From positions 1-64,000 of the forward strand of contig NZ_ATTM01000001.1 in assembly GCF_000419685.1 (NCBI RefSeq): 64,000 nucleotides of DNA. Direction: 5' to 3'. Shown here piece by piece: positions 1 through 8,276 of this stretch. Source of the stretch: Flavobacterium antarcticum DSM 19726 (GTDB taxonomy: Bacteria; Bacteroidota; Bacteroidia; Flavobacteriales; Flavobacteriaceae). The notes beneath the pieces are model-generated. The model made no database searches. It saw nothing but the letters and a program-made list of their open reading frames with translations, and was not told the DNA's origin. The first letter of the stretch is position 1; each line of letters starts with the position of its first letter. The translations under genes were made by a program, and so were the position numbers.

Positions 1-227
1 CTCGCCTCTAATTCGCTAATTAATTTTTGTTCTGCTGTCTGTTTTATAATTCCATTACCAGGAAAACTAACAGCACCAAACTTATCGTAATCCTTGCGCC
101 ATTTATAAAGCATACTAACTCGGATACCTAATTCTCTAGCTAATTCAGTAATGTTAGAACGTTCATTACTTAATTCTACAGCTTTTATCTTAAATGCTGC
201 ATCATATTTTTTTCTATCTGTTGTCAT
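1..227 (-). CDS. IS3-family transposase OrfA, N-terminal part (partial)
   Basis: An ATG at 227 opens a frame that stays open to the window edge (75 codons). The translation begins MTTDRKKYDAAFK and contains an N-terminal helix-turn-helix of the HTH_Tnp_1 type, with TELARELGI followed by LYKWRKDY, as in OrfA proteins of IS3/IS150-group elements. These bind the IS ends and are normally joined by programmed frameshifting to an OrfB DDE integrase, which here would lie beyond the left edge. The gene sits about 50 bases inside the inferred IS terminus, the usual position. It is partial only because the window ends. Confidence 0.85.
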   Translation of the reverse strand, partial: MTTDRKKYDAAFKIKAVELSNERSNITELARELGIRVSMLYKWRKDYDKFGAVSFPGNGIIKQTAEQKLISELEA

Positions 228-276
228 AAGTTAAAATTAAGTTTTTTTCTCTTAACTTAAACTCCCAGCTAAATTA
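1..276 (-). mobile_element. IS3-family insertion sequence, one end (runs off the window)
   Basis: The left edge contains the 5' part of an IS3-type orfA reading leftwards, with a terminal non-coding stretch of about 40 bases between its start codon and the interrupted integrase gene. The element end is inferred at about 270-276, because integrase similarity stops after the Leu-Lys-Trp at the end of its first catalytic block. The body of the IS, its orfB and its other inverted repeat lie outside the window, so the exact terminus and the target duplication cannot be confirmed. Confidence 0.7.
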
Positions 277-1069
277 GTATATCCACGGACCATTTTAAGT
301 CTACCATATCTTTAAAATTCATCCCTCTAGCATAGGCAGAAAACATAAAGTAATTATGTGCCTCAACTAGATGAGAATGAAAACTTAAATCTAAATCCCT
401 TATTTTTTTAAATTCTTCAATTGTCAAGGCAACTTTTGATACTTCAGATTTTAGTTTAGAAATCTTATAATCTTCGAATGGATATGGCTCTTTTGGAATC
501 AACTTTCTTTTTCTCGCTTTATTAAATAAAGCCTTGAGCTCCTTCATCTTAAAAGCAATACCTCCATGATTGTTTCCATTTTCTCGAAGAAAAACTTCGT
601 ATTTATCTAGGAAGGTTGTCGTAATTTCTTTAAACTTAATGCTCTTCCCTTTGAACTTGATTATTGAATCTCTAGTGCTTAGATAGGCTTTAGCATTGGA
701 AATCCTTCCAGACCTCATCATTTCCTCTATGATTTCATTAAAAAAGTCAATGACGCTCATCTCTTTCTGTTTTTTATCATCTCTAAAGGCTTCTTCAAAT
801 TCCTCTAATGTGAAATCGGTCTCATTTCTCTTAAATTCAGTTATTATTTTGAAAGCTCTAGTCTTTAACATTAACAGAATTTCGTTCTCATCATGATACA
901 ATGGATGAGCTTTTGTAAAAGATTCATTCACAAAGTTTTCTTTTTTACAATTTAGTCCTAAACTTATTTTTTTTTGTCGTCTATCTTTAAGAATTCTCAA
1001 GTATACGGCATGCTTACCATCAGCCATAGGTTTCCCATCAAGCATCAGTTTGATTGTTGCTCTTATCAT
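269..1069 (-). pseudogene. Tyrosine recombinase/integrase, truncated by the IS insertion
   Basis: The 266-aa frame has the Bacteroidetes integrase layout: an N-terminal arm-binding domain (about 1-90, with RILKDRRQKKISLGL), a SAM-like core-binding domain (about 100-200), and the start of the catalytic domain. The last recognisable residues, SAYARGMNFKDMVDLKW, hold the first catalytic Arg. After that comes a six-residue unrelated tail and a stop. The later Lys, His-x-x-Arg, His/Trp and Tyr nucleophile are missing, so this piece cannot be an active recombinase. The break coincides with the IS3-type element, so insertion is the simplest explanation; the 3' half of the gene would be found past the IS. 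It probably once integrated the element into the tRNA-Ala gene at 3743-3816. Confidence 0.85.
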
Positions 1070-1097
1070 TATATATTTATATTAAGTGTTTGAAAAT

Positions 1098-1140
1098 AAC
1101 TGCTCTAGAATTAGAGCAGTTGTTACAGTTGTTGCAGTAA
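1098..1140. repeat. Perfect 10-bp inverted repeat plus 9-bp tandem repeats upstream of the integrase
   Basis: AACTGCTCTA (1098-1107) and TAGAGCAGTT (1112-1121) form perfect arms around a 4-base spacer. Overlapping the right arm is a run of about three 9-bp units based on CAGTTGTTA (from 1117 to about 1140). The block lies between the integrase start (1069) and the stop of the DUF3987 gene (1154). It could be a terminator for the DUF3987 gene, an operator, or recombinase arm/iteron sites. No T-run follows the palindrome on either strand, which argues against a simple terminator. Confidence 0.6.
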
Positions 1141-1153
1141 TTACATACTTACA

Positions 1154-2425
1154 TTAGCATTTTTTGAATTTACCTCTGCTGTCTTTAAAAATGTGTTTTC
1201 TTGTCTTCCATTGAACTAATTTATCATCGATAGTTCTTGTAGGTATATCGTATTTTTTACCGATTTCAATTGCTTCTTTCCTTGTGAAATTAGTGTTCAA
1301 GTCATCTAAAATTTTTCCATCTTGTAATGATATTCCTCCAGTTTCAATTGAGTCAAAAGTAAATTGACTGTGTCTTAACAATGTTTTCATTAACCACGTT
1401 GCAGTCATAAAGTCAAAGTCCGAACAGATTAACTTTTCTTTGTTTTTAAAAGCTGATTTGTTACGCAATACTGTTAATATCATCGCTATTCTAAAGAGAA
1501 TCAAACCATGTCTGTGTACGTTAGAAACAAAGGACTGTGAATGGTTTTCTACGACGTCTGTCCTTATAGGTTTAATTATATCTAAAAACTTTTTCTTTTG
1601 ATTTTCGGTAAAAGAGAATTCAATAGGTTTTGTCAGCGTCGACAGCTGTCCATATAAATCAAATATAACTGACCCTACACCTTCAAAAATCAATTTGTTG
1701 TTCCTTGTCTTCTCCGCAAAAACATCTTTAAAGTCACTAATTTCGTCAAAACTATAAATCATAAACCTAGAAAACAGACCATTTTCTCTCGATTTTATTA
1801 AAGGCTGCAATTGGTCTGGTGTACCACTAATTACCATTGCTAATTTTGGTTCTTTAATATCAACAAACACCTTCTCTGTTTTTCTACTTATAGATATTGG
1901 CTCATGATGGAATGCTTTTCTTAATACATCAGAATAATTACTCCAGTCATTTTTCAGCATATTACTCATTGTATCTGCTTCTGACTCAATTATGAGCAAA
2001 CCATCTTTATTAGAACTCAAAAAAGCGTGCATTTCGGCACTACTTATATTAGCAGGTAAAATTTTAACTTCTATATCAGGACATTGTTTAAATTCATCCT
2101 TGCTTTTTCTGTTTTTTTGTTCGCAAATTTGGTGGTCACTTTTGCTTTTAGTAAAAGTTTTATCATGAATTGGCTGAATTAAAAGTCTTGAATAATTCAT
2201 GACCCCTTTTCCTGATGCTGCTGGAGCAATAATCATCAAATACAATTGTGGATAAATAGTGTCTCCATCGTAAATACCGTATACATTTGGAAGACAGTTA
2301 CTCAATACGCCTAAACTCGATAAAAGCACAATATCTCTTTCCCGGGTAGCAAAAGGTCCACACAATGCTTTTAAATCTTCCGGAAGCCTATTGTAAATAG
2401 GTTGTTCAATTAATCTTCTAACCAT
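1154..2425 (-). CDS. DUF3987 domain protein, P-loop NTPase of an integrated element
   Basis: This 423-aa protein resembles the DUF3987 family, which is common in Bacteroidetes integrative elements and is thought to be a primase/helicase-like or conjugation-associated ATPase. A Walker A motif, APAASGKGV, lies at residues 67-75. A plausible Walker B-like segment, GLLIIESEADTMS, lies near the middle. A predicted winged-helix end (TRKEAIEIGKKY, then TIDDKLVQWK) closes the protein. The ATG overlaps the stop of the upstream HTH gene by 8 bp, so the two are translationally coupled. No signal peptide is seen. The function is inferred only from family and context; the HTH-DUF3987-integrase order is typical of small mobilisable or satellite-type elements. 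Confidence 0.75.
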   Translation of the reverse strand: MVRRLIEQPIYNRLPEDLKALCGPFATRERDIVLLSSLGVLSNCLPNVYGIYDGDTIYPQLYLMIIAPAASGKGVMNYSRLLIQPIHDKTFTKSKSDHQICEQKNRKSKDEFKQCPDIEVKILPANISSAEMHAFLSSNKDGLLIIESEADTMSNMLKNDWSNYSDVLRKAFHHEPISISRKTEKVFVDIKEPKLAMVISGTPDQLQPLIKSRENGLFSRFMIYSFDEISDFKDVFAEKTRNNKLIFEGVGSVIFDLYGQLSTLTKPIEFSFTENQKKKFLDIIKPIRTDVVENHSQSFVSNVHRHGLILFRIAMILTVLRNKSAFKNKEKLICSDFDFMTATWLMKTLLRHSQFTFDSIETGGISLQDGKILDDLNTNFTRKEAIEIGKKYDIPTRTIDDKLVQWKTRKHIFKDSRGKFKKC

Positions 2426-2699
2426 TACAATTTCTTTTTAAATGGCTAAAAATTCTTTCCTCTAAAACTCTTTTACTTTCTGATTCAATTTCTAACATCC
2501 AATTGTCCAAATCTATCTTTTTGAAATAAATTTTACCTCCGTTAGGCTTGAAAAACTCAATGGCTTTTCTGTGCGTTAATTTGTATAAAGAAGATTCACT
2601 CACATCTAGGTAAACTAGCGCTTCTTTAAAACTTAATATCTCCTTATGAGCTATTACTTGTGCTCTTTGAAGATTTTCTGCGTTCATTACATTTCTCAT
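2418..2699 (-). CDS. Excisionase-like helix-turn-helix DNA-binding protein
   Basis: A 93-aa protein with a MerR/excisionase-type HTH (HTH_17) at about residues 21-70: ILSFKEALVYLDVSESSLYKL, then a wing (KPNGGKIYFKKIDLDNWM). Such proteins direct excision or control transcription in integrative elements. The start used is at 2699; Met5 (MNAENLQ) is an alternative. It is the first gene of the HTH-DUF3987 pair and lies downstream of the three 10-bp repeats at 2787-2819, which are plausible binding sites for it. Whether it acts as recombination directionality factor or as repressor cannot be read from sequence. Confidence 0.75.
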   Translation of the reverse strand: MRNVMNAENLQRAQVIAHKEILSFKEALVYLDVSESSLYKLTHRKAIEFFKPNGGKIYFKKIDLDNWMLEIESESKRVLEERIFSHLKRNCNG

Positions 2700-2786
2700 A
2701 ATATTTAAATTTATGACACCTTGCTAGCATAAAATTTAGGCATCGTGAGGTGCAATATTAAAATTTTCAGAAAGAAAATTCCTTTA

Positions 2787-2819
2787 TGTGTGAGAAGTGT
2801 GTGAGAAAATGTGTGAGAA
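2787..2819. repeat. Three perfect direct repeats of TGTGTGAGAA (iteron-like)
   Basis: TGTGTGAGAA occurs at 2787-2796, 2798-2807 and 2810-2819, with start-to-start spacings of 11 and 12 bases, close to one helical turn. The array lies in the 130-base gap upstream of the HTH gene and after the 276-aa gene. Face-aligned short repeats of this kind are typical of iterons, of excisionase/integrase arm sites, or of multi-site operators. Confidence 0.75.
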
Positions 2820-2831
2820 GGTGCTCTAAGA

Positions 2832-3662
2832 CTATTGTGGAAAGTTCTTAGAAAAGAAATCGTGTACAATGTTTAATTCTGAACTGTTCTTTTTGGCTAC
2901 TCTTCTTATTGTGTTGTCATAATTACTGACAGATAAAATTGTTCCTGATTTAGTCTTAAATCTTCCAGATTGTTCAATTTTTTTTCTAGTGAAGTCTGTA
3001 AACAAAGTGGATAAGTGGTCCAGTAGGGATACCATTATTTCAGTTGAGCAGTCAAACTGCATTACAATATCTTCACTAACATAATTGAGTAAAGAATAAA
3101 AGTCTTCAAAGCTGTATTCATCAGAATTAATAAATGCGTTGTCCTCTATAAATGAATAGATTTTTAGTAAATCAGCTCTAGAATATTTTGGTTTTAAAGT
3201 AAAATATGAACCGCCGTAATTGTCATTTTCTAATGGAAAGGAATGTTTTTCTTTTAAGTATGATTTAATCTCTAGTGCTGGTTTTAAGCAAGCAGGAAAA
3301 TTATTTATAACTCTAGAATTATTAGCTTCGATATAGTCAAATGAATTTAGTAGACCGTTCCAATATTTAAGTAATTCTTTTTTATTTAGTTTGATGTTTG
3401 AGAGTTCAATTTCGGTCTTAATTTCATTTGTAATCCTCAAGAGTAACTCTGATAGTTGCTCTTCAAATTTGGTTTCTTCAAAATCATTATTAATAGAATT
3501 GTAATAAGTTACAATACCTCTTGAAGAATCGACATGAAATGGTTGCTCTTCTTCGTTAATATTCTTCTTGATAAATTCTTCTATCAAATGGTCAATATTA
3601 TCTGTCGAAAGAAAATTTTGAAATTTTACAATTGCTGAAGGTTGAAAATTAATCATAACCAA
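2832..3662 (-). CDS. Hypothetical protein of the integrated element (276 aa)
   Basis: I do not recognise this family. The protein is soluble, with no signal peptide or membrane segment, rich in Asn, Ser, Lys and Glu, and predicted mostly helical. Its middle has aromatic-rich stretches (NYGGSYFTLKPKYSRADLLKIYSFIEDN is the clearest block, about 145-172). A basic C-terminal part (DFTRKKIEQSGRFKTKSG) could contact nucleic acid. It is the gene nearest the tRNA-Ala attachment side and lies upstream of the HTH-DUF3987 pair on the same strand. That is the position where small Bacteroidetes elements often carry accessory or cargo genes. The start is Met1 at 3662; Met3 is an alternative. Confidence 0.65.
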   Translation of the reverse strand: MVMINFQPSAIVKFQNFLSTDNIDHLIEEFIKKNINEEEQPFHVDSSRGIVTYYNSINNDFEETKFEEQLSELLLRITNEIKTEIELSNIKLNKKELLKYWNGLLNSFDYIEANNSRVINNFPACLKPALEIKSYLKEKHSFPLENDNYGGSYFTLKPKYSRADLLKIYSFIEDNAFINSDEYSFEDFYSLLNYVSEDIVMQFDCSTEIMVSLLDHLSTLFTDFTRKKIEQSGRFKTKSGTILSVSNYDNTIRRVAKKNSSELNIVHDFFSKNFPQ

Positions 3663-3694
3663 ATATACTTAATGTTGCCGTAATGTTGGAGGCA

Positions 3695-3732
3695 AAATAA
3701 AAAAGCACCTACATTAAAGTTGTAAGTGCTTG
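3695..3732 (-). terminator. Rho-independent terminator downstream of tRNA-Ala
   Basis: On the minus strand AGCACTTAC (730-722 side) pairs with GTAGGTGCT (712-704 side) across a 9-base loop, followed by a run of T with one A. It lies about 10 bases past the tRNA 3' end. Confidence 0.75.
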
Positions 3733-3742
3733 ATTGTTATTG

Positions 3743-3816
3743 TGGAGAAGATGGGGCTCGAACCCACGACCTCTTGACTGCCAGTCAAGCACTCTAGCCA
3801 ACTGAGCTACATCCCC
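3743..3816 (-). tRNA. tRNA-Ala (anticodon GGC)
   Basis: Read on the minus strand, a 74-base cloverleaf starts GGGGATGTAGCTC. It has an anticodon stem CTTGA/TCAAG with loop CTGGCAG, giving anticodon GGC (Ala), and a T-loop TTCGAGC on a GTGGG/CCCAT stem with discriminator A. The acceptor stem pairs except for a T6-T67 mismatch and one G-T pair. The 3' end faces the integrated element, so this gene is the likely attachment site, and the odd 3' strand base may come from the element's att copy. CCA is not encoded beyond the discriminator. Confidence 0.95.
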
Positions 3817-3826
3817 AATTCAGAAG

Positions 3827-3834
3827 CAAATATA
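3827..3834 (-). promoter_or_regulatory. -7 box (TATATTTG) for tRNA-Ala
   Basis: The minus strand reads TATATTTG, an exact match to the Bacteroidetes TAnnTTTG -7 element, 10 bases before the first base of the tRNA. No convincing -33 TTTG was seen at the expected distance. Confidence 0.6.
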
Positions 3835-3882
3835 GTTTATTTGTGGTACTAAAAAAATACTTTGTACAGTTTGTTAGTAAAC

Positions 3883-3914
3883 AAAAAAGCCAGCAAAAAT
3901 AAATGTGCTGGCTT
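3883..3914 (-). terminator. Rho-independent terminator of the large secreted-protein gene
   Basis: On the minus strand AAGCCAGCA (3914-3906) pairs with TGCTGGCTT (3895-3887), followed by a T-run. It sits 26 bases after the stop of the gene that starts at 7224. Confidence 0.8.
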
Positions 3915-3939
3915 GATTTTTATCGCTAAAATAAAACTG

Positions 3940-6900
3940 TTATTTAAAGAATATTTTTGAAGTACCGTAGTTTACTTTATCACTTTTGATACTAAAAAAT
4001 AGCACTCCTGTAGGAACATTGAAGTTAAAATCCATTTCGTTTTTACCTTCCTTTAATTTCACTTCAGTGGCGTAAATCACTTTACCTGAGACATCATATA
4101 AAGTTGCAGTAGCTGTGGTAGTAGTTTCGCTGTACAACATGCAGTTTACATTTCCACGAGAAGGATTTGGGTATATCATGAACTCGTTTTTCATTGTGTA
4201 CAATAATTCCTCGTAACCATCAGGTGCTGTTTTTGTGAATTTTACGTCTTCGATGGTCAAATTCAAATCTTTAGTTTTAGCTTCAACCGGTAAGAATGTA
4301 AAAGTCAACATGGTTAAATCATCTGCATTAATGGTCTGAGTTGATTTTGATGAAGTAAAGAATTTAAAAGGTATATAATACGTTTTTTCCTCTTGTCCCA
4401 CATTAATCATCGCTCTGTACTGGTGTTTCCAGTTTTCAACGGAAGACTTCACTAAACCTAATTCTAATAATCCACTGCCTTTAGCTTTGAACGAAACAAA
4501 TTGATACTCGTTATAATCCGCTGGAATCTGTCCAGGTAATAAAGATTTGTACAACGTAGCATAATCATCCTCGCTGTGCACTTCTAGATTCACATTTCTG
4601 TTAATTGCTAATTCTCCTTCTTTATATTCACGTTCAAAATTATTTGAAACGGTGTATTTATTAATCAAAGTATAAGTTGGATCGTAATCCAATCCCCAAT
4701 TTCCATCTGCATGGTAAAATGCATCTTGAACGTCACCCTCCACATAAATCAACCCATCAAATTCATAAGAATCATCTACATTCAAACGAATTGTTTGGCT
4801 GATTTCTGATTTCAAAGGATTGTATCGGTGTGTGAAACCATTTGTTTCGCTGTAATTTTGATCCATTGAAATTTCGATACTTTGCTCTTCTTTTACGCTT
4901 TTCAATTTCAAAACTAAATCGGATCCTTCTCTTGATATTTTTGAAGCATAAGTTTTCGGCATTTTCTGAATTTCCGTTTGTAATAAAGGTTTTGAAGCTT
5001 GTAAATTGTTCAAAATGTCATTGACTAATTTCGTCGTTTGTTCTGGTAAAGTTGCCCAAACTTGGAAATTGTAAACATCTTTTGCAACCGCATATTCTTT
5101 TACAAACCAATTTGTTTGTAGTGTGTAAAAACTATCTCCATGATTTTTACCAACTGCAAATGAAATTGCATATTCTGTAACACCATTTCTTTGTTGAATT
5201 GCCTGCATTAAGAAATTATAGCCACCCACTTGAACTGTTTTCACATTCAAAATTTCTGCACCACGAAGACGATCGCAGGATGCTTTTGTATGATTGTAAA
5301 CTTTGTCTTTTGTGCGAACCCCTAAAACAACAGCTTTAGTTGAACCTGCAACTGAAAAGTCAACGCTTAAAACTTCTTGTGCAATTGTGTAATCTAAAAT
5401 GTCTGTTGGCGAAGTAATATCTGCTACATCTCCACTTTGCAAATTTGTAGGAAACATTTCAGTCATGGTTAAATCGCTTGTTCCGCCACGTGAAAAATTA
5501 TCTACTGAAACTAATTTTACTTTATCAAAACGAGTCGCTGCACTTTTTACAAATTCGGTTGGAATACTTTTCATCTTACGCGAAACATACTGTTTTGAAA
5601 GTTGATCTCCCAAACTTTCACTTTCAAGACCACCGCCGTTTCCAGTGTTTACTTCAGATGAAGCAATGTTTACAGGAATTGTTGAGGTATATTGGCAACC
5701 GTTAACATCTGTAGTAGTTAATTTTACTTCATAATATCCTGCATGCGTAAAGGTAAAATTCACGGTTCCCTGGTTGGCGAATAAACCTGAGGCACCATTA
5801 GAAACTGCCCAAGAATAACTGGTGAAATCTAAGCTATTTGTCAACACAAATTGTTTTGTTACTGAATTTGTTGCTTGACTAACGGTCGACTGATTTACAG
5901 TTGAAAGCGTAGTTCCATAAACTGTCATGGTTTGTGTGGCTACTTTCCAACCGTAACTATTACTTGCTTTAAGCTTTACGATGTAGGTTCCTGGAGCACT
6001 ATATACTTTCGTCGGGTTCATATCTGCACTTGTAGTTCCATCACCGAATTTCCACAGGTATGAAATTGGATCAGTCACATCCATATAGCTTCCTGTATTA
6101 GATGTATTCGTAAATACGAATGAATTTGAATTTAAGCATTGATTTGCACTATTAACATCAAAATCAGAAGTTGGTTTAACTCCTACAACAGGTGGAACAG
6201 CACAACCTGTTACACTGGGCGAAAAGATCGCATAATGTACTTCACCACCAGAATGGCGAAAACTATTTGCAATAACCTGTCCTTCAATATTGGATTGATT
6301 CCCTAAACCTTTAAAAATATCAGCAAATGGCGCAAAAATAGTTCCTTCCACTGCAGCTCCATTGTTAATGTTTAAAGTAGTAGTGTTGTAAAAATTATAC
6401 ATTATATAAAGACAGTCTTGAAAACCAATTCCGCCTTGGTTCCACACATCCCAATTAAAAGTGCCCGAAGCGTCCACATTAATCACTAAAACTTTAGAGG
6501 CACTTGGTTTAACGTTGTTAAAACTTATTTCATCAACACTATTTAACTGTGCACCAGTTAAGTTCCAAATATTAGTTCCATCTTGCAGATTTATTTTAAC
6601 TTGATTCGTTAAAGTAGTATTGGTAATGGATTGGCCATTTGGATTTGTCAATTGAATATTTTGTGTACACTGCGAAATGCTCAAGGACGAAGCTTTCATA
6701 GTTTGAAAAGCAGCATTGAAATCAAGTAAGTTTGCCTGAAAAACAGGATTGTTATTTACGCTGACACCGAGACTTGGTGCGTTACTATTCAACTCAATTC
6801 TTGGTGAAGAATTATAATTAGAATTTGGAGTAATACGAATAGGTGGTGTTGCATTATTTTGATCGGCATACCAAACAGTAGACCCATTTGCGTTGCCAAT

Positions 6901-7224
6901 TTTCACATAACCATTTGATAATACTTGAACAGCATTGCCACTTTGGTAGTTTACTTTTCCATTTACCAGTAGTCCAATTTTCACATTGTTTACTGAAAAT
7001 GTTCCGGGACTGTGTGCCGCTACCTGATAACTTCCGGCAATGGTTAAATCACCACCAATAGCGATTGGACCTTCAGATTCGTTATTTATCAATGTAGTAT
7101 TGCCTAAAGTAAACACATTGAAATTTTTAGCAGGTGCTGTTGGACTTTGTGCAAATAAAAGGGTTCCAGCAAAAGTCAATACTAAAGTACTAATACTACG
7201 GATTTTAAGTAATTTTGATAGCAT
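3940..7224 (-). CDS. Type IX-secreted choice-of-anchor A / PKD domain surface protein
   Basis: A large exported protein of about 1,094 aa. The start chosen is the ATG at 7224, because the following MLSKLLKIRSISTLVLTFAG...FAQ is a clean signal peptide; a start 12 codons upstream would spoil it. After the signal comes a choice-of-anchor A domain (about 30-345, with the typical FNVFTLG and IGGDLTIAGS blocks). Two PKD-like domains follow (the first with LWKFGDGTTS, about 350-440; the second about 440-530), then a long central region of unknown fold. The C-terminal type IX sorting domain of about 80 residues begins near IYPNPSRGN and ends KIFFK. By family the protein is moved across the outer membrane by the gliding/type IX machinery and either released or held at the surface. 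Adhesion is likely but not shown. It is transcribed alone. Confidence 0.85.
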   Translation of the reverse strand: MLSKLLKIRSISTLVLTFAGTLLFAQSPTAPAKNFNVFTLGNTTLINNESEGPIAIGGDLTIAGSYQVAAHSPGTFSVNNVKIGLLVNGKVNYQSGNAVQVLSNGYVKIGNANGSTVWYADQNNATPPIRITPNSNYNSSPRIELNSNAPSLGVSVNNNPVFQANLLDFNAAFQTMKASSLSISQCTQNIQLTNPNGQSITNTTLTNQVKINLQDGTNIWNLTGAQLNSVDEISFNNVKPSASKVLVINVDASGTFNWDVWNQGGIGFQDCLYIMYNFYNTTTLNINNGAAVEGTIFAPFADIFKGLGNQSNIEGQVIANSFRHSGGEVHYAIFSPSVTGCAVPPVVGVKPTSDFDVNSANQCLNSNSFVFTNTSNTGSYMDVTDPISYLWKFGDGTTSADMNPTKVYSAPGTYIVKLKASNSYGWKVATQTMTVYGTTLSTVNQSTVSQATNSVTKQFVLTNSLDFTSYSWAVSNGASGLFANQGTVNFTFTHAGYYEVKLTTTDVNGCQYTSTIPVNIASSEVNTGNGGGLESESLGDQLSKQYVSRKMKSIPTEFVKSAATRFDKVKLVSVDNFSRGGTSDLTMTEMFPTNLQSGDVADITSPTDILDYTIAQEVLSVDFSVAGSTKAVVLGVRTKDKVYNHTKASCDRLRGAEILNVKTVQVGGYNFLMQAIQQRNGVTEYAISFAVGKNHGDSFYTLQTNWFVKEYAVAKDVYNFQVWATLPEQTTKLVNDILNNLQASKPLLQTEIQKMPKTYASKISREGSDLVLKLKSVKEEQSIEISMDQNYSETNGFTHRYNPLKSEISQTIRLNVDDSYEFDGLIYVEGDVQDAFYHADGNWGLDYDPTYTLINKYTVSNNFEREYKEGELAINRNVNLEVHSEDDYATLYKSLLPGQIPADYNEYQFVSFKAKGSGLLELGLVKSSVENWKHQYRAMINVGQEEKTYYIPFKFFTSSKSTQTINADDLTMLTFTFLPVEAKTKDLNLTIEDVKFTKTAPDGYEELLYTMKNEFMIYPNPSRGNVNCMLYSETTTTATATLYDVSGKVIYATEVKLKEGKNEMDFNFNVPTGVLFFSIKSDKVNYGTSKIFFK

Positions 7225-7334
7225 ATAAAATTTTTTAAGAGCAATTATATTTTCAGTCAAAGTAATGCTCGATTATTATTTTTAAAATAAATTTTTATTG
7301 AAAAATAATTTGAATGGAAGTGATATATAGACTA

Positions 7335-7342
7335 CAAAGTTA
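7335..7342 (-). promoter_or_regulatory. Possible -7 box (TAACTTTG) for the large secreted-protein gene
   Basis: The minus strand reads TAACTTTG, a TAnnTTTG match, about 110 bases before the chosen start codon. No -33 element was found at the usual spacing, so the call is tentative. Confidence 0.35.
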
Positions 7343-7499
7343 CGATTACGCTTTCTTTTATGCCGTGCGATATGTTGTACAGCTTTGTAGAATGATAACT
7401 ACACAAAACAAAGAACATAAGCAATCGTTCTAAATTTTAAAGTTTTTAGCAAGCCCATTCACGACATTTTTTCTTAATTTTACTTTAAATTTAAAAGCT

Positions 7500-8267
7500 A
7501 TGAATACCACTCAACCTGAAGGTTCGTTATATACTAAAATCGAAAATAAAATTGCTACTATTGAATTTGGTCATCCCGCAAGTAATTCATTTCCAAGCTT
7601 TCTGCTGCAACGATTAACAGATGAATTGAATAAATTATCTCAAAACAAAGACGTTTCTGTCATCATTTTAAAAAGCCAAGGTGAAAAAGCATTTTGTGCC
7701 GGAGCTTCTTTTGACGAATTACTCCAAATTGACGATTTGGAAAAAGGAGAAAAATTCTTCTCTGGTTTTGCTAATGTCATCAATGCAATGCGAAAATGCT
7801 CTCAATTAATTATTGGTCGCATTCAAGGGAAAACGGTTGGCGGAGGCGTAGGTCTTGCTGCCGCTTGCGATTATGCTTTCGCCACAGAAGCCGCTGCTAT
7901 CAAGCTTTCTGAACTGACAATTGGTATTGGGCCTTTCGTAATTGCACCCGCTGTAGAACGAAAAATGGGAACCGCCGCTTTAGCAGAATTGACGATTGCA
8001 GGTCACGAATGGCAAAATGCTTATTGGGCAAAAGAACGTGGTTTGTTTGCGAAAGTGTACGAAACAATTTCCGAAATGGACAAAGAAGTTGATTTTCTAG
8101 CACAAAAACTAGCAAGTTACAATCCAGAAGCACTCGCTGATATGAAAAGAATTCTATGGGAAAATACTTCAAATTGGGATTCACTACTGTTAGAAAGAGC
8201 AGCGATTTCAGGAAAATTAGTCTTGTCTGAATTTACAAAAAACGCATTATCCCAATTCAAAAAATAA
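7500..8267 (+). CDS. Enoyl-CoA hydratase/isomerase (crotonase) family protein
   Basis: A 255-aa crotonase-fold enzyme, the usual length for single-domain hydratases. The oxyanion-hole segments are visible: CAGASFDEL (66-74) and GKTVGGGVGLAAACDYAF (110-127). Glu138 (in KLSELTIG) and Glu163 (in LAELTIAG) match the two catalytic glutamates of 2-enoyl-CoA hydratase. The second oxyanion loop is unusual in reading IGPFVIAPAVERKMG rather than the common P-G-G/A-G-G-T-Q. The substrate cannot be fixed from sequence; methylglutaconyl-CoA hydratase of leucine breakdown and a general short-chain enoyl-CoA hydratase are both possible. It acts in the cytoplasm and is read alone or with the PPTase gene 111 bases downstream, from which it is separated by a structured repeat. 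Confidence 0.85.
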   Translation: MNTTQPEGSLYTKIENKIATIEFGHPASNSFPSFLLQRLTDELNKLSQNKDVSVIILKSQGEKAFCAGASFDELLQIDDLEKGEKFFSGFANVINAMRKCSQLIIGRIQGKTVGGGVGLAAACDYAFATEAAAIKLSELTIGIGPFVIAPAVERKMGTAALAELTIAGHEWQNAYWAKERGLFAKVYETISEMDKEVDFLAQKLASYNPEALADMKRILWENTSNWDSLLLERAAISGKLVLSEFTKNALSQFKK

Positions 8268-8276
8268 TTTTAGTTA

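Noticed and set aside
2787-2819. CRISPR-like short repeats
   Set aside because: Ten-base units with 1-2 base gaps have no spacers; no cas genes are present.
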